In this document: positions 1 through 5,334 of the stretch, piece after piece
Layout: every line of letters begins with the position of its first letter
Numbering within the stretch: the first letter of the stretch is position 1
Source: Bacteroidota bacterium
GTDB taxonomy: Bacteria; Bacteroidota; Ignavibacteria; Ignavibacteriales; Melioribacteraceae
NCBI GenBank assembly: GCA_023381535.1
Contig: JAMCSN010000128.1
Coordinates: 1 to 5,334 of the forward strand
Reading direction: 5' to 3'
DNA length: 5,334 nt
Notes under the pieces: model-generated
What the model was told of the DNA's origin: nothing
What the model saw: the letters and a program-made list of their open reading frames with translations, nothing else
Databases searched by the model: none
Translations under genes and position numbers: made by a program

Positions 1-1
1 A

Positions 2-244
2 TCTGTCATTTTTATTTTTTTGGGTTTCGGATTAATTATCTTAGGGCTAATTTCGGTTTACATTTTTCCTATGCGTGAAATTTATTTTGCCGTTGAGAAA
101 AATGAAAATGCTATCCAACTTTGCTTTGGTGGTAGAGCAGTAAGAGAACGCCGGCAATTTGAAGAAGAATTTAGAAATTACATCGAGTCAATTTATTTAA
201 AAGAGAGTTTTACAAATGTCCAGTCTGAATTGGTTGAAATATGA
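2..244 (+). CDS. resB: ResB-like cytochrome c biogenesis protein, C-terminal end (partial)
   Basis: Only the last 80 residues are in the window; the gene starts upstream and is open to the left edge. What is visible is one hydrophobic membrane segment (about residues 1-22), a short break (FPMREIYFAVE) and a charged soluble tail with GGRAVRERRQFEEEF. This matches the usual ResB/Ccs1 ending: a last transmembrane helix, a short strand, then a G-G-x-A-x-x-x-x-x-x-F-E-x-E-F stretch. ResB works with CcsA/ResC in System II cytochrome c maturation, carrying haem across the membrane and joining it to CXXCH cysteines outside. The call rests on this short tail plus the next gene being ccsA-like, with which it overlaps by 29 bp, suggesting translational coupling. 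The TTG at 20 is inside the membrane segment and is not a believable start. Confidence 0.72.
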   Translation, partial: SVIFIFLGFGLIILGLISVYIFPMREIYFAVEKNENAIQLCFGGRAVRERRQFEEEFRNYIESIYLKESFTNVQSELVEI

Positions 245-1055
245 GGTCATACTTCACTGGATTGCAGTAGCATTATATATTGCTGCCAGTGTGATATTTA
301 CCTACAGTTTATTTTTTAAGAACGGCAAGGTTATTCGGCATGCCTTTTTATTAACAATAATCGGTTTGGTACCGCATTCAGCTGCGCTTCTTGTACGCTG
401 GATTGAACAGGGGCATGGACCATATATGTCCCGTTATGAAGTTCTAAGTTCGGATGCTTGGGTTTTACTCGTCATGTTTTTGCTATTTAGTCTGAAACTG
501 TCTCAAGATTCTGTCCGGTGGATTATAATTCTTCCTGTAACTTTCTTGATGATTGCGGTTGGAGTTATGAGAAATGCCGCTATGCAGAATCTTCCACCGT
601 CGTTAAGGAGTGTCTGGCTAATTATGCATGTAACTTTTGCCAAGTTAGCCGGTGGGTCGATAATTATATCTTTTGCCGCAGCACAAGTCTTTTTGCTTAA
701 GATAAAAAGAAAGTCGAATAATTGGCTTGCAAAATTTCCACCTGCGGAAATTATAGACGAGTACAGTTATAAATTTGCTGGATTTGGTTTTGTGTTTTGG
801 ACTATAAATATTGTTGCCGGTTCAATATGGGCAGAAGCAAGTTGGGGACGCTACTGGGGCTGGGATCCGATTGAAACGTGGTCGCTTATTACATGGTTGA
901 TGTACGGTATATATGCGCATCTTAGGTTGTTCTGGAAATGGAGAGGAAAAAAATCCGCAATAGCCCTTACAATTTGTTTTCTACTCTCGTTATTCACAAT
1001 ATTTATTTTACCATTTGTCGCAAGAACGCTTCATAGTCAATACTTCACACCTTAA
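216..1055 (+). CDS. ccsA: CcsA/ResC-type cytochrome c haem-handling membrane protein
   Basis: A complete 279-residue polytopic membrane protein of the haem handling family (CcsA/ResC/CcmC/CcmF), here the CcsA branch of System II. The signature WWD region is at residues 205-222 (WAEASWGRYWGWDPIETW), the tryptophan-rich external surface that holds haem. The four histidines expected from the family are present: His54 in VPHSAALLVRW and His235 in YAHLRL, both in membrane helices, plus His138 in WLIMHVTFAK and His273 in LHSQY, the external pair flanking the WWD haem site. GHGPYMSRYEVL at 67-77 is also typical. I see roughly seven or eight hydrophobic segments. The ATG at 216 follows AAGAGAG at a normal distance and lies inside the resB-like gene. 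The length fits an unfused CcsA rather than a CcsBA fusion. The partner is the overlapping upstream gene and the likely client is the multihaem cytochrome downstream. Confidence 0.93.
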   Translation: MSSLNWLKYEVILHWIAVALYIAASVIFTYSLFFKNGKVIRHAFLLTIIGLVPHSAALLVRWIEQGHGPYMSRYEVLSSDAWVLLVMFLLFSLKLSQDSVRWIIILPVTFLMIAVGVMRNAAMQNLPPSLRSVWLIMHVTFAKLAGGSIIISFAAAQVFLLKIKRKSNNWLAKFPPAEIIDEYSYKFAGFGFVFWTINIVAGSIWAEASWGRYWGWDPIETWSLITWLMYGIYAHLRLFWKWRGKKSAIALTICFLLSLFTIFILPFVARTLHSQYFTP

Positions 1056-1063
1056 AGAGAAAA

Positions 1064-2539
1064 ATGAAAAGAGAAATAAAAAATATTCTTTTAGCAACGC
1101 CTCCTTATCATGCCGGGGTTTTAGAATCAGCCGGTGTCTGGCCTCCGTTAGGTCTAGTCTATATTGCGGGTGAACTGCGGAAACACGGTTATAATGTAGA
1201 GATCTATGATAGTATGTCTCTTCAGCATACATTTGATGAAGTAAGGCGAAACTTGCAAAGAAAAAAATTTGATGTACTTGGTGTCTCTTCAATAACCGCA
1301 AGCATTGTAGCTGCAACTAAAATGTTAGAAATCTCTAAGGAAGTACATCCGGAAAGTTTAACTGTAATGGGAAATGTTCATCCAACATTTCAGTATGATG
1401 AATTGTTAAAAGATAATTCTTCAGTTATAGACTTTATTGTACGGGGAGAAGGAGAAGTAACTCTTCCTATGCTTTTGAATGCTCTAACAACCGGACAGAA
1501 TCTTGAGACAGTTTCAGGTGTAGTTTATCGTGATGGGAATTCGATAGCAGCGACTCCTATGCGAAGTTTTGTGAAAGATTTGGATAGACTTGAACCTGCC
1601 TGGGATTTATTGGATTGGAGCTTATACAAATTTTATGTTATTCCAAATTCAAGAATGGGCACAATTAATTCTTCGCGCGGGTGTACTCACCAATGTAGTT
1701 TTTGCTCTCAGCAGAAATTTTGGCAGCGAAGTTACAGGGAACTCTCACCCTCAAAATTTATTGAACAGCTGGAACTTTTGAATAGAAAATACTCCGTGAA
1801 TGTTGTAATGATTTCCGATGAATACCCAACCAAAAATAGAGAACGCTGGGAAGAGATTTTAGATAGGTTAATTAGCATGAACCTTGATGTTTCTTTGTTA
1901 CTTGAGACAAGAGTGGAAGATATTTTGAGAGACCAAGACATTCTTTGGAAATATAGACAAGCAAAAATTCTTCACATTTATGTCGGCGTGGAAGCGACAA
2001 ATCAAATGTCGTTAGATATTTTCAAGAAAGATATTAAATGTGAAGAGTCAAAGGAGGCATTGCGGTTGATTGCTGCCAACGGAATGATTTCGGAATGCTC
2101 TTTTGTACTTGGCATGCCCGATGAAACACCGGAGTCAATTGCTACTACTCTTGAACTGGCAAAACATTACAATCCGGATTTCGGGCATTTCCTGGCTATA
2201 ACCCCGTGGCCCTATTCCGAACTATATGATAGTCTTAAATCATTTATTCGGGTAACCGATTATTCAAAGTATAATCTTATCAATCCAATTATTGAATCGA
2301 AGACTATGACTTTGGAGGAACTGAATGAAGCTATAATTTCCTGTTATAAGGAATTTTACAGATGGAAAGTACCGCAGTTTACAAATGATCCTAATGTTTT
2401 CAGACGGGAATACCTGCTGAGATCGACACGACTGATGATGCAGAATTCCTTTTTGAGAAAATATATGAAAAGCAATAATGCATTAGAGCATCACATGCAT
2501 CCCAGCGTAGAAATTGAAATGGCAAATGCAACAGCATGA
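1064..2539 (+). CDS. BchE-like cobalamin-binding radical SAM enzyme
   Basis: A 491-residue, probably cytoplasmic enzyme. Residues 1-150 form a B12-binding (Rossmann-like) domain: ATPPYHAG, GVWPPLGLVYIAGELRKHGY, VMGNVHPTF (where many relatives have GGxHPT) and IVRGEGE. The radical SAM domain follows at about 195-400 with the 4Fe-4S motif CX3CX2C (Cys207, Cys211, Cys214) in SSRGCTHQCSFCSQQKFW, then ISDEYPTKNRERW. The region TRVEDILRD, GVEATNQMSLDIFKKD, TPWPYSELYD and DYSKYNLINPI resembles BchE, the anaerobic Mg-protoporphyrin IX monomethyl ester cyclase, more than other B12 radical SAM families I know; this is from memory, not an alignment. The substrate is not shown by the sequence. It starts eight bases after ccsA behind AGAGA, so co-transcription with cytochrome maturation genes is likely. 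Alternatives: true BchE in a phototroph, or a paralogue with another substrate. The fold is near certain, the exact role is not. Confidence 0.88.
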   Translation: MKREIKNILLATPPYHAGVLESAGVWPPLGLVYIAGELRKHGYNVEIYDSMSLQHTFDEVRRNLQRKKFDVLGVSSITASIVAATKMLEISKEVHPESLTVMGNVHPTFQYDELLKDNSSVIDFIVRGEGEVTLPMLLNALTTGQNLETVSGVVYRDGNSIAATPMRSFVKDLDRLEPAWDLLDWSLYKFYVIPNSRMGTINSSRGCTHQCSFCSQQKFWQRSYRELSPSKFIEQLELLNRKYSVNVVMISDEYPTKNRERWEEILDRLISMNLDVSLLLETRVEDILRDQDILWKYRQAKILHIYVGVEATNQMSLDIFKKDIKCEESKEALRLIAANGMISECSFVLGMPDETPESIATTLELAKHYNPDFGHFLAITPWPYSELYDSLKSFIRVTDYSKYNLINPIIESKTMTLEELNEAIISCYKEFYRWKVPQFTNDPNVFRREYLLRSTRLMMQNSFLRKYMKSNNALEHHMHPSVEIEMANATA

Positions 2540-2582
2540 ACAAAAATAAATCAATGGAACAATCTGCAATTATGAGGGAAGT

Positions 2583-3893
2583 ATGAAATACCGTTTTCTA
2601 GTTTTACTATTAGTGGTGTTAAATCACGGATATTTTGCTCAAGACAAAGAACAAACTTCCTGCATGAACGCCAAATGTCATGCATCGATGGCGGACGTAA
2701 AATATTTGCATGGCCCGTTTGCGGTTAAAGAATGCAATGCCTGTCACGTACCTATCAAAGATCAGAAACACAAATTTGAAGAGATCAAGAAGGCATCCGA
2801 TTTGTGCATGAATTGTCATGAACCACTCCAAATGAAAAAAGTTGTACACGGACCGTTAAAAACCGGAAATTGTACGGCGTGTCATAGTCCACATGGCTCA
2901 AACCAACAATTCATGCTAAAAAAATCTCAGTTGTCGGAAATGTGCATGTCATGCCACAAAAAAGAAATGTTCGATAGAAAAAATGTTCATCCACCTGTGA
3001 TGGACGGCGACTGCACAGTATGCCATGAGCCTCACTCAAGCGATAATGAAAAACTTCTAGTGAAATCCGGCAATAGCTTGTGTTATACTTGTCATACGGA
3101 TTTTGAAACGGGTTTTGCGAATTCCAAATTCATTCACAAACCTGCCAGCGAAAAATGCACAAACTGTCATGATGTCCATTCAAGTGATTTTGAATCAATG
3201 ACTCTAAAGGAAACAAAAGAGCTCTGCTACAAATGCCACTCTCAAATAAAGCAAATAGTTGCAGATGCTGTTTCAAAGCATAGCGCACTCGACGAAGGGA
3301 AAAAATGTGCAAACTGTCATTCGCCGCATTTTTCCGATGTTCCCAAACTGCTTAAAAAAGAACCGCTGGATTTATGCGTTTCATGCCATAATGATCAGTT
3401 AACAACAAGAAATGCTTCATTGACAAATTTTAGTCTTTTGCTTCAGAACAATAAAGACTGGCACGGACCCCTTCGAGAAAAAGATTGTTCGGGATGTCAT
3501 GGTGTGCATGGAGGTAAAACTGATTTTAGATTGTTGGATAAGCCCTATCCAAAAGAGTTTTATACTTCCTATGCAAAACAAAAGTATGAATTGTGCTTTG
3601 GTTGTCATCAGCCAACACTTGCTCAGGATTCGATAACTACTAATCTTACAAATTTCCGCAATGGGGATAAGAATTTGCATTTTCTTCATGTTAATAAGCG
3701 TGTAAAGGGAAGAACCTGTAGAGCCTGTCATGAAACACACGCTAGTAAGAGTGAAAAACATATTAGGGAAGCCGTTCCTTTTGGTAAATGGCAGCTTCCG
3801 GTAAATTTTGAAAAAAACAAAGACGGCGGTAAATGTGCGCCAGGGTGTCACGCACCAAAAGAATATAAGAGAACTCTTCAACATTCAGATTGA
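2583..3893 (+). CDS. Exported multihaem cytochrome c, about 15 haem sites (paired CXXCH family)
   Basis: A 436-residue secreted electron-transfer protein. Residues 1-20 are a Sec signal peptide (MKYRFLVLLLVVL..., ending FAQ). Haem motifs are CX4CH at 27-33, thirteen CXXCH starting at Cys51, 75, 97, 121, 144, 167, 192, 215, 242, 265, 302, 338 and 379, and CX3CH (CAPGCH) at 418-423. After the first site they fall into seven pairs: a CxxCHxPH-type site about 20-35 residues before an LCxxCH-type site, as in the doubled-CXXCH families. Seventeen other histidines in the mature protein could supply a sixth ligand for every haem. The ending with NLHFLHV, CRACHETHAS, VPFGKWQLP and CAPGCH resembles a C-terminus I recall from other bacterial multihaem cytochromes. 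The start follows GAGGGA at 2574-2579. It is a plausible periplasmic or surface electron carrier; the redox partner is unknown. I see no lipobox or membrane anchor. Confidence 0.95.
   Translation: MKYRFLVLLLVVLNHGYFAQDKEQTSCMNAKCHASMADVKYLHGPFAVKECNACHVPIKDQKHKFEEIKKASDLCMNCHEPLQMKKVVHGPLKTGNCTACHSPHGSNQQFMLKKSQLSEMCMSCHKKEMFDRKNVHPPVMDGDCTVCHEPHSSDNEKLLVKSGNSLCYTCHTDFETGFANSKFIHKPASEKCTNCHDVHSSDFESMTLKETKELCYKCHSQIKQIVADAVSKHSALDEGKKCANCHSPHFSDVPKLLKKEPLDLCVSCHNDQLTTRNASLTNFSLLLQNNKDWHGPLREKDCSGCHGVHGGKTDFRLLDKPYPKEFYTSYAKQKYELCFGCHQPTLAQDSITTNLTNFRNGDKNLHFLHVNKRVKGRTCRACHETHASKSEKHIREAVPFGKWQLPVNFEKNKDGGKCAPGCHAPKEYKRTLQHSD
2661..2681 (+). other. Non-standard CX4CH haem motif at the cytochrome N-terminus
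   Basis: Residues 27-33 of the cytochrome read C-M-N-A-K-C-H, four residues between the cysteines instead of two. It lies seven residues after the likely signal cleavage site and is the only unpaired site. CX4CH haem sites are known in some cytochromes c3, so binding is plausible, but the sequence alone cannot show it. Confidence 0.6.
2706..3851 (+). repeat. Seven degenerate di-haem repeat units inside the cytochrome
   Basis: At protein level the cytochrome is built from units of about 46-60 residues, each with an HGP-like or HxxxxxxxC lead-in, a CxxCHxPH or CxxCHxxH site, a linker often carrying L-L/K-K, then an LCxxCH site. Units begin near residues 42, 88, 135, 184, 232, 293 and 365. The middle ones are nearly regular (46-49 residues). 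The last two are stretched, and the final site is CX3CH. The DNA between units is too diverged to call a recent duplication. Confidence 0.75.
3834..3851 (+). other. Non-standard CX3CH haem motif at the cytochrome C-terminus
   Basis: Residues 418-423 read C-A-P-G-C-H, three residues between cysteines. It follows a GKWQLP...DGGK stretch that I recall as a common ending of this cytochrome group, so it looks conserved rather than a local error. Whether haem is attached here, or the cysteines form a disulfide, cannot be told from sequence. Confidence 0.55.
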
Positions 3894-3903
3894 AGTGACG
3901 ACA

Positions 3904-4980
3904 ATGAACCCAACAAAGTTTATCATCTTTATTTCAGTTTTGTTCCTCTCCTGCTTGCAATTGACCGGACAGGAAAGCGCTGGGGATGCTCACGATTTCT
4001 CCTTAAAAGATATTCACGGAAAAGCTGTTGCTTTAGATCAAATGTTAGGAAAGAAATTAACCGTTCTAGTTTTCTGGTCAACGTGGGAAAAAGATTCAGG
4101 TAAGTTCTTATCTAAGTTTGAGAGTGATTTTCGGAAGTACATGGATAAAGGACTTAGCGTAATAGGCGTTTGCTCGGAAGAACAAAACATTACGGACTCA
4201 AAGCTACTGGAGATCCGGGACTTTGTCTCCGTGAACAAACTATCTTTCTATAATCTAATTGATAATAATCTTCAAGTTTTTCGTCTGTATAATGTCGAAG
4301 CTCTTCCAACAACTTTTCTTATCGATCAGTCGAAGAGGGTTTTATTTGTATTGCGTGGTGTACCGCTTATCGGAACAGACCGGCTGTTCAGAATGATCTC
4401 CGGTACATTTGAGCATGAGGAAAAGGAATCGAGAACCCAGCAAATTGTAACTGCGTCACCCGAAGCGTTGCGCTACAGTAATTTTGCCGAACTCGAATTT
4501 AAAAGGGGTAAAATTGACATCGCCAAAAAGTATGCAGTGCAAGCCATTAAACTAGATTCGACATTTACCCAGCCGCTTCTGTTGCTGGCTCGTATATCAC
4601 TCGAAGAAAAAAATTATAGCGAACTAGAAAACAATTTTAGAAAACTGGAAAAGTGTTCGGGGGACTCGAATCGAGTTATTCTTTTAAAGTACGAGTATTT
4701 GATAGTACAAAAGAAATACAACGAAGCAATAGAAAAATTAAACTCGTTTATTTCAAAAAATAAGAGCGACTCCTTTTCTCATGCACTATTAGGCTATGCT
4801 TTCGGCATGGAGAAAAATACCGGGTTTAGCGAGCAGGAATTTTCCATTGCTGCAAAACTCGATTCGACAGACTATAGAATTCCTCAGCTGAAAGCGGAAG
4901 TCTATAATTTCAATGGCAAAAGCAAAGAAGCAAACGAGTTGTTGCGTCGTTCAAGACAGTTAAGAAAAATTGTGCCGTAG
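3904..4980 (+). CDS. Exported thioredoxin-fold (TlpA-like) protein with TPR repeats, active-site cysteines missing
   Basis: 358 residues from the ATG at 3904. That start gives a clear signal peptide (NPTKFIIFISVLFLSCLQLTGQ) and lies 10 bp after the cytochrome stop; the in-frame ATG at 3808 would add 32 hydrophilic residues before it and overlap the cytochrome by 86 bp, so I reject it. FLSC at 14-17 is a poor lipobox, so a lipoprotein is possible but weak. Residues 27-165 are a TlpA/AhpC-type thioredoxin fold: FSLKDIHGKAV, VLVFWSTW, GLSVIGV, and the cis-proline loop ALPTTFLID with Pro135. Where WCxxC should be, the sequence is W-E-K-D-S (Glu62, Ser65), so both redox cysteines are gone and disulfide exchange by this site is not possible. 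From about 185 to 350 come three or four TPR-like helix pairs (EFKRGKIDIAKKYAVQAIKLD, KKYNEAIEKLN, GKSKEANELL). Inferred role: a binding or holding factor for an exported partner, perhaps the cytochrome. Confidence 0.85.
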   Translation: MNPTKFIIFISVLFLSCLQLTGQESAGDAHDFSLKDIHGKAVALDQMLGKKLTVLVFWSTWEKDSGKFLSKFESDFRKYMDKGLSVIGVCSEEQNITDSKLLEIRDFVSVNKLSFYNLIDNNLQVFRLYNVEALPTTFLIDQSKRVLFVLRGVPLIGTDRLFRMISGTFEHEEKESRTQQIVTASPEALRYSNFAELEFKRGKIDIAKKYAVQAIKLDSTFTQPLLLLARISLEEKNYSELENNFRKLEKCSGDSNRVILLKYEYLIVQKKYNEAIEKLNSFISKNKSDSFSHALLGYAFGMEKNTGFSEQEFSIAAKLDSTDYRIPQLKAEVYNFNGKSKEANELLRRSRQLRKIVP

Positions 4981-4995
4981 TGCACTGCTTTTTTT
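4972..4995 (+). terminator. Possible weak terminator at the end of the operon
   Basis: A four-base stem GTGC/GCAC (4972-4975 with 4982-4985, six-base loop) overlaps the stop codon region and is followed after three bases by a run of seven T. The stem is short, so this is a weak candidate. Some terminator is expected here because the two strands' genes converge with a 13-bp gap between their stop codons. Confidence 0.25.
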
Positions 4996-5274
4996 ATTTG
5001 ATATGACATGACAAACAAAGATTTTGAACTGCCACGTAGTTAGATTTATTGCGCAGCGGACATTCGTTGTATGCAACTTGAGCATAACCCGAAGACGAAT
5101 TTGGGATGCTCGACATCTCATGACAACTGATACAACTAACCTTTCCCTCTACAAGACGGATCGATTTGGGCAGAGATGCAGTAGGTTAAATTGGTTTGGA
5201 TTATCTGTTGTGACTGCGCATGAAGAGCAAAAAATTCCAGAATGAAAAAAAAATGAAGGGCGAATTCTAACCAT
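4994..5274 (-). pseudogene. Small two-haem cytochrome c gene, frameshifted (pseudogene or sequence error)
   Basis: Read on the minus strand, the last 63 codons (5185 down to 4994) are open and hold two CXXCH motifs in the same frame: CISCH at 5134-5120 and CLSCH at 5017-5003, ending LCLSCHIK then TAA. The lead-in SLPKSIRLVEGKVSCISCHE is typical of small or paired-haem cytochromes. Upstream in this frame are stops at 5186-5188 and 5201-5203, and no start codon with an export signal. A likely start is the ATG at 5274-5272 in another frame (MVRIRPSFFFHSGIF...), a basic then hydrophobic N-terminus. One extra base near 5187 would join it as ...DNPNQF(N/K)PTASLPKSIRL, giving about 92 residues. A second reading shifts at the nine-A run (5245-5253) to give ...ILEFFALHAQSQQ, but needs two indels. 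Both CXXCH motifs being intact argues for a recent break or an assembly error. Exact ends on the start side are uncertain. Confidence 0.6.
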
Positions 5275-5276
5275 CT

Positions 5277-5333
5277 TTAGTTCCATGCTTGTATGTCATT
5301 ATCGTTGAGATCATAAATTAATTTAGCCAGTTG
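5277..5333 (-). CDS. C-terminal end of an unidentified minus-strand gene (partial)
   Basis: The right edge carries 18 open codons on the minus strand reading QLAKLIYDLNDNDIQAWN followed by TAA at 5279-5277. The stop is two bases from the ATG at 5274, the spacing expected of adjacent genes in one operon, and a GGA at 5284-5282 would serve the next gene's start. The phrase LxxLIYDLNDND faintly recalls the start of a HEAT-type repeat, but 18 residues do not allow a family call. It could also be chance open frame; the clean junction is the main argument for it. Confidence 0.35.
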   Translation of the reverse strand, partial: QLAKLIYDLNDNDIQAWN

Positions 5334-5334
5334 G

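Noticed and set aside
1008..1316. 102-residue minus-strand open frame across the ccsA and radical SAM junction
   Set aside because: Both plus-strand genes it covers are well supported, and its composition is that of a shadow frame.
1682..1705. Calling the radical SAM gene bchE outright
   Set aside because: The resemblance is strong, but the context is cytochrome maturation and no other chlorophyll gene is visible, so the symbol would claim a substrate the sequence does not show.
2554..2586. Ten-codon open frame (MEQSAIMREV) whose stop overlaps the cytochrome ATG as ATGA
   Set aside because: It has no ribosome site of its own and no recognisable leader features; short frames of this kind are expected by chance, so a leader peptide is not supported.
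3417..3884. 155-residue minus-strand open frame inside the cytochrome gene
   Set aside because: It is the complement of a clearly real multihaem cytochrome, with no family motifs and no start signal.
3808..3903. In-frame ATG at 3808 as the start of the thioredoxin/TPR gene
   Set aside because: It would overlap the cytochrome by 86 bp and put 32 polar residues in front of an evident signal peptide; the ATG at 3904 explains export and spacing better.
5024..5245. 73-residue plus-strand open frame
   Set aside because: It lies antisense to the two-CXXCH cytochrome remnant, has no recognisable motif or ribosome site and looks like a shadow of it.
1..5334. CRISPR arrays, tRNA or rRNA genes, insertion sequences
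   Set aside because: I read both strands and saw no direct repeat array, no cloverleaf or rRNA-like stretch and no transposase or terminal inverted repeats.

Overview
The window is AT-rich (I did not count GC) and looks like part of an anaerobic or microaerobic respiring bacterium that matures c-type cytochromes by System II (ResB/CcsA). Low GC, weak purine-rich ribosome sites and signal peptides ending in ...FAQ or ...TGQ suggest the Bacteroidota/Ignavibacteria side of the tree. That placement is inference from style, not proof.

Plus strand, 2-4980: five tightly packed genes that look like one operon. They are the 3' end of a ResB-like cytochrome c biogenesis gene, overlapping by 29 bp a complete CcsA/ResC-type haem handling protein with a WWD motif. 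Eight bases later comes a cobalamin-binding radical SAM enzyme closely resembling BchE, the anaerobic Mg-protoporphyrin ester cyclase. After a 43-bp gap comes a secreted multihaem cytochrome c with 15 candidate haem sites (one CX4CH, thirteen CXXCH, one CX3CH), then an exported thioredoxin-fold protein with TPR repeats that has lost both active-site cysteines.

Minus strand, 4994-5333: this stretch is not empty. It converges on the operon and carries the last 18 codons of one gene, whose stop lies two bases before the ATG of a small cytochrome gene. The small gene has two CXXCH motifs in one frame and ends ...LCLSCHIK, but its start and its haem-binding part are in different frames, so it is a frameshifted gene, a young pseudogene or a sequence error.

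How it may work together: ResB and CcsA export haem and attach it to apocytochromes, the multihaem cytochrome is an obvious client, and the cysteine-free thioredoxin/TPR protein could hold a client rather than reduce it. The unexplained member is the BchE-like enzyme. No other chlorophyll gene is visible here, so a tetrapyrrole-related job beside haem attachment is the most interesting open question.
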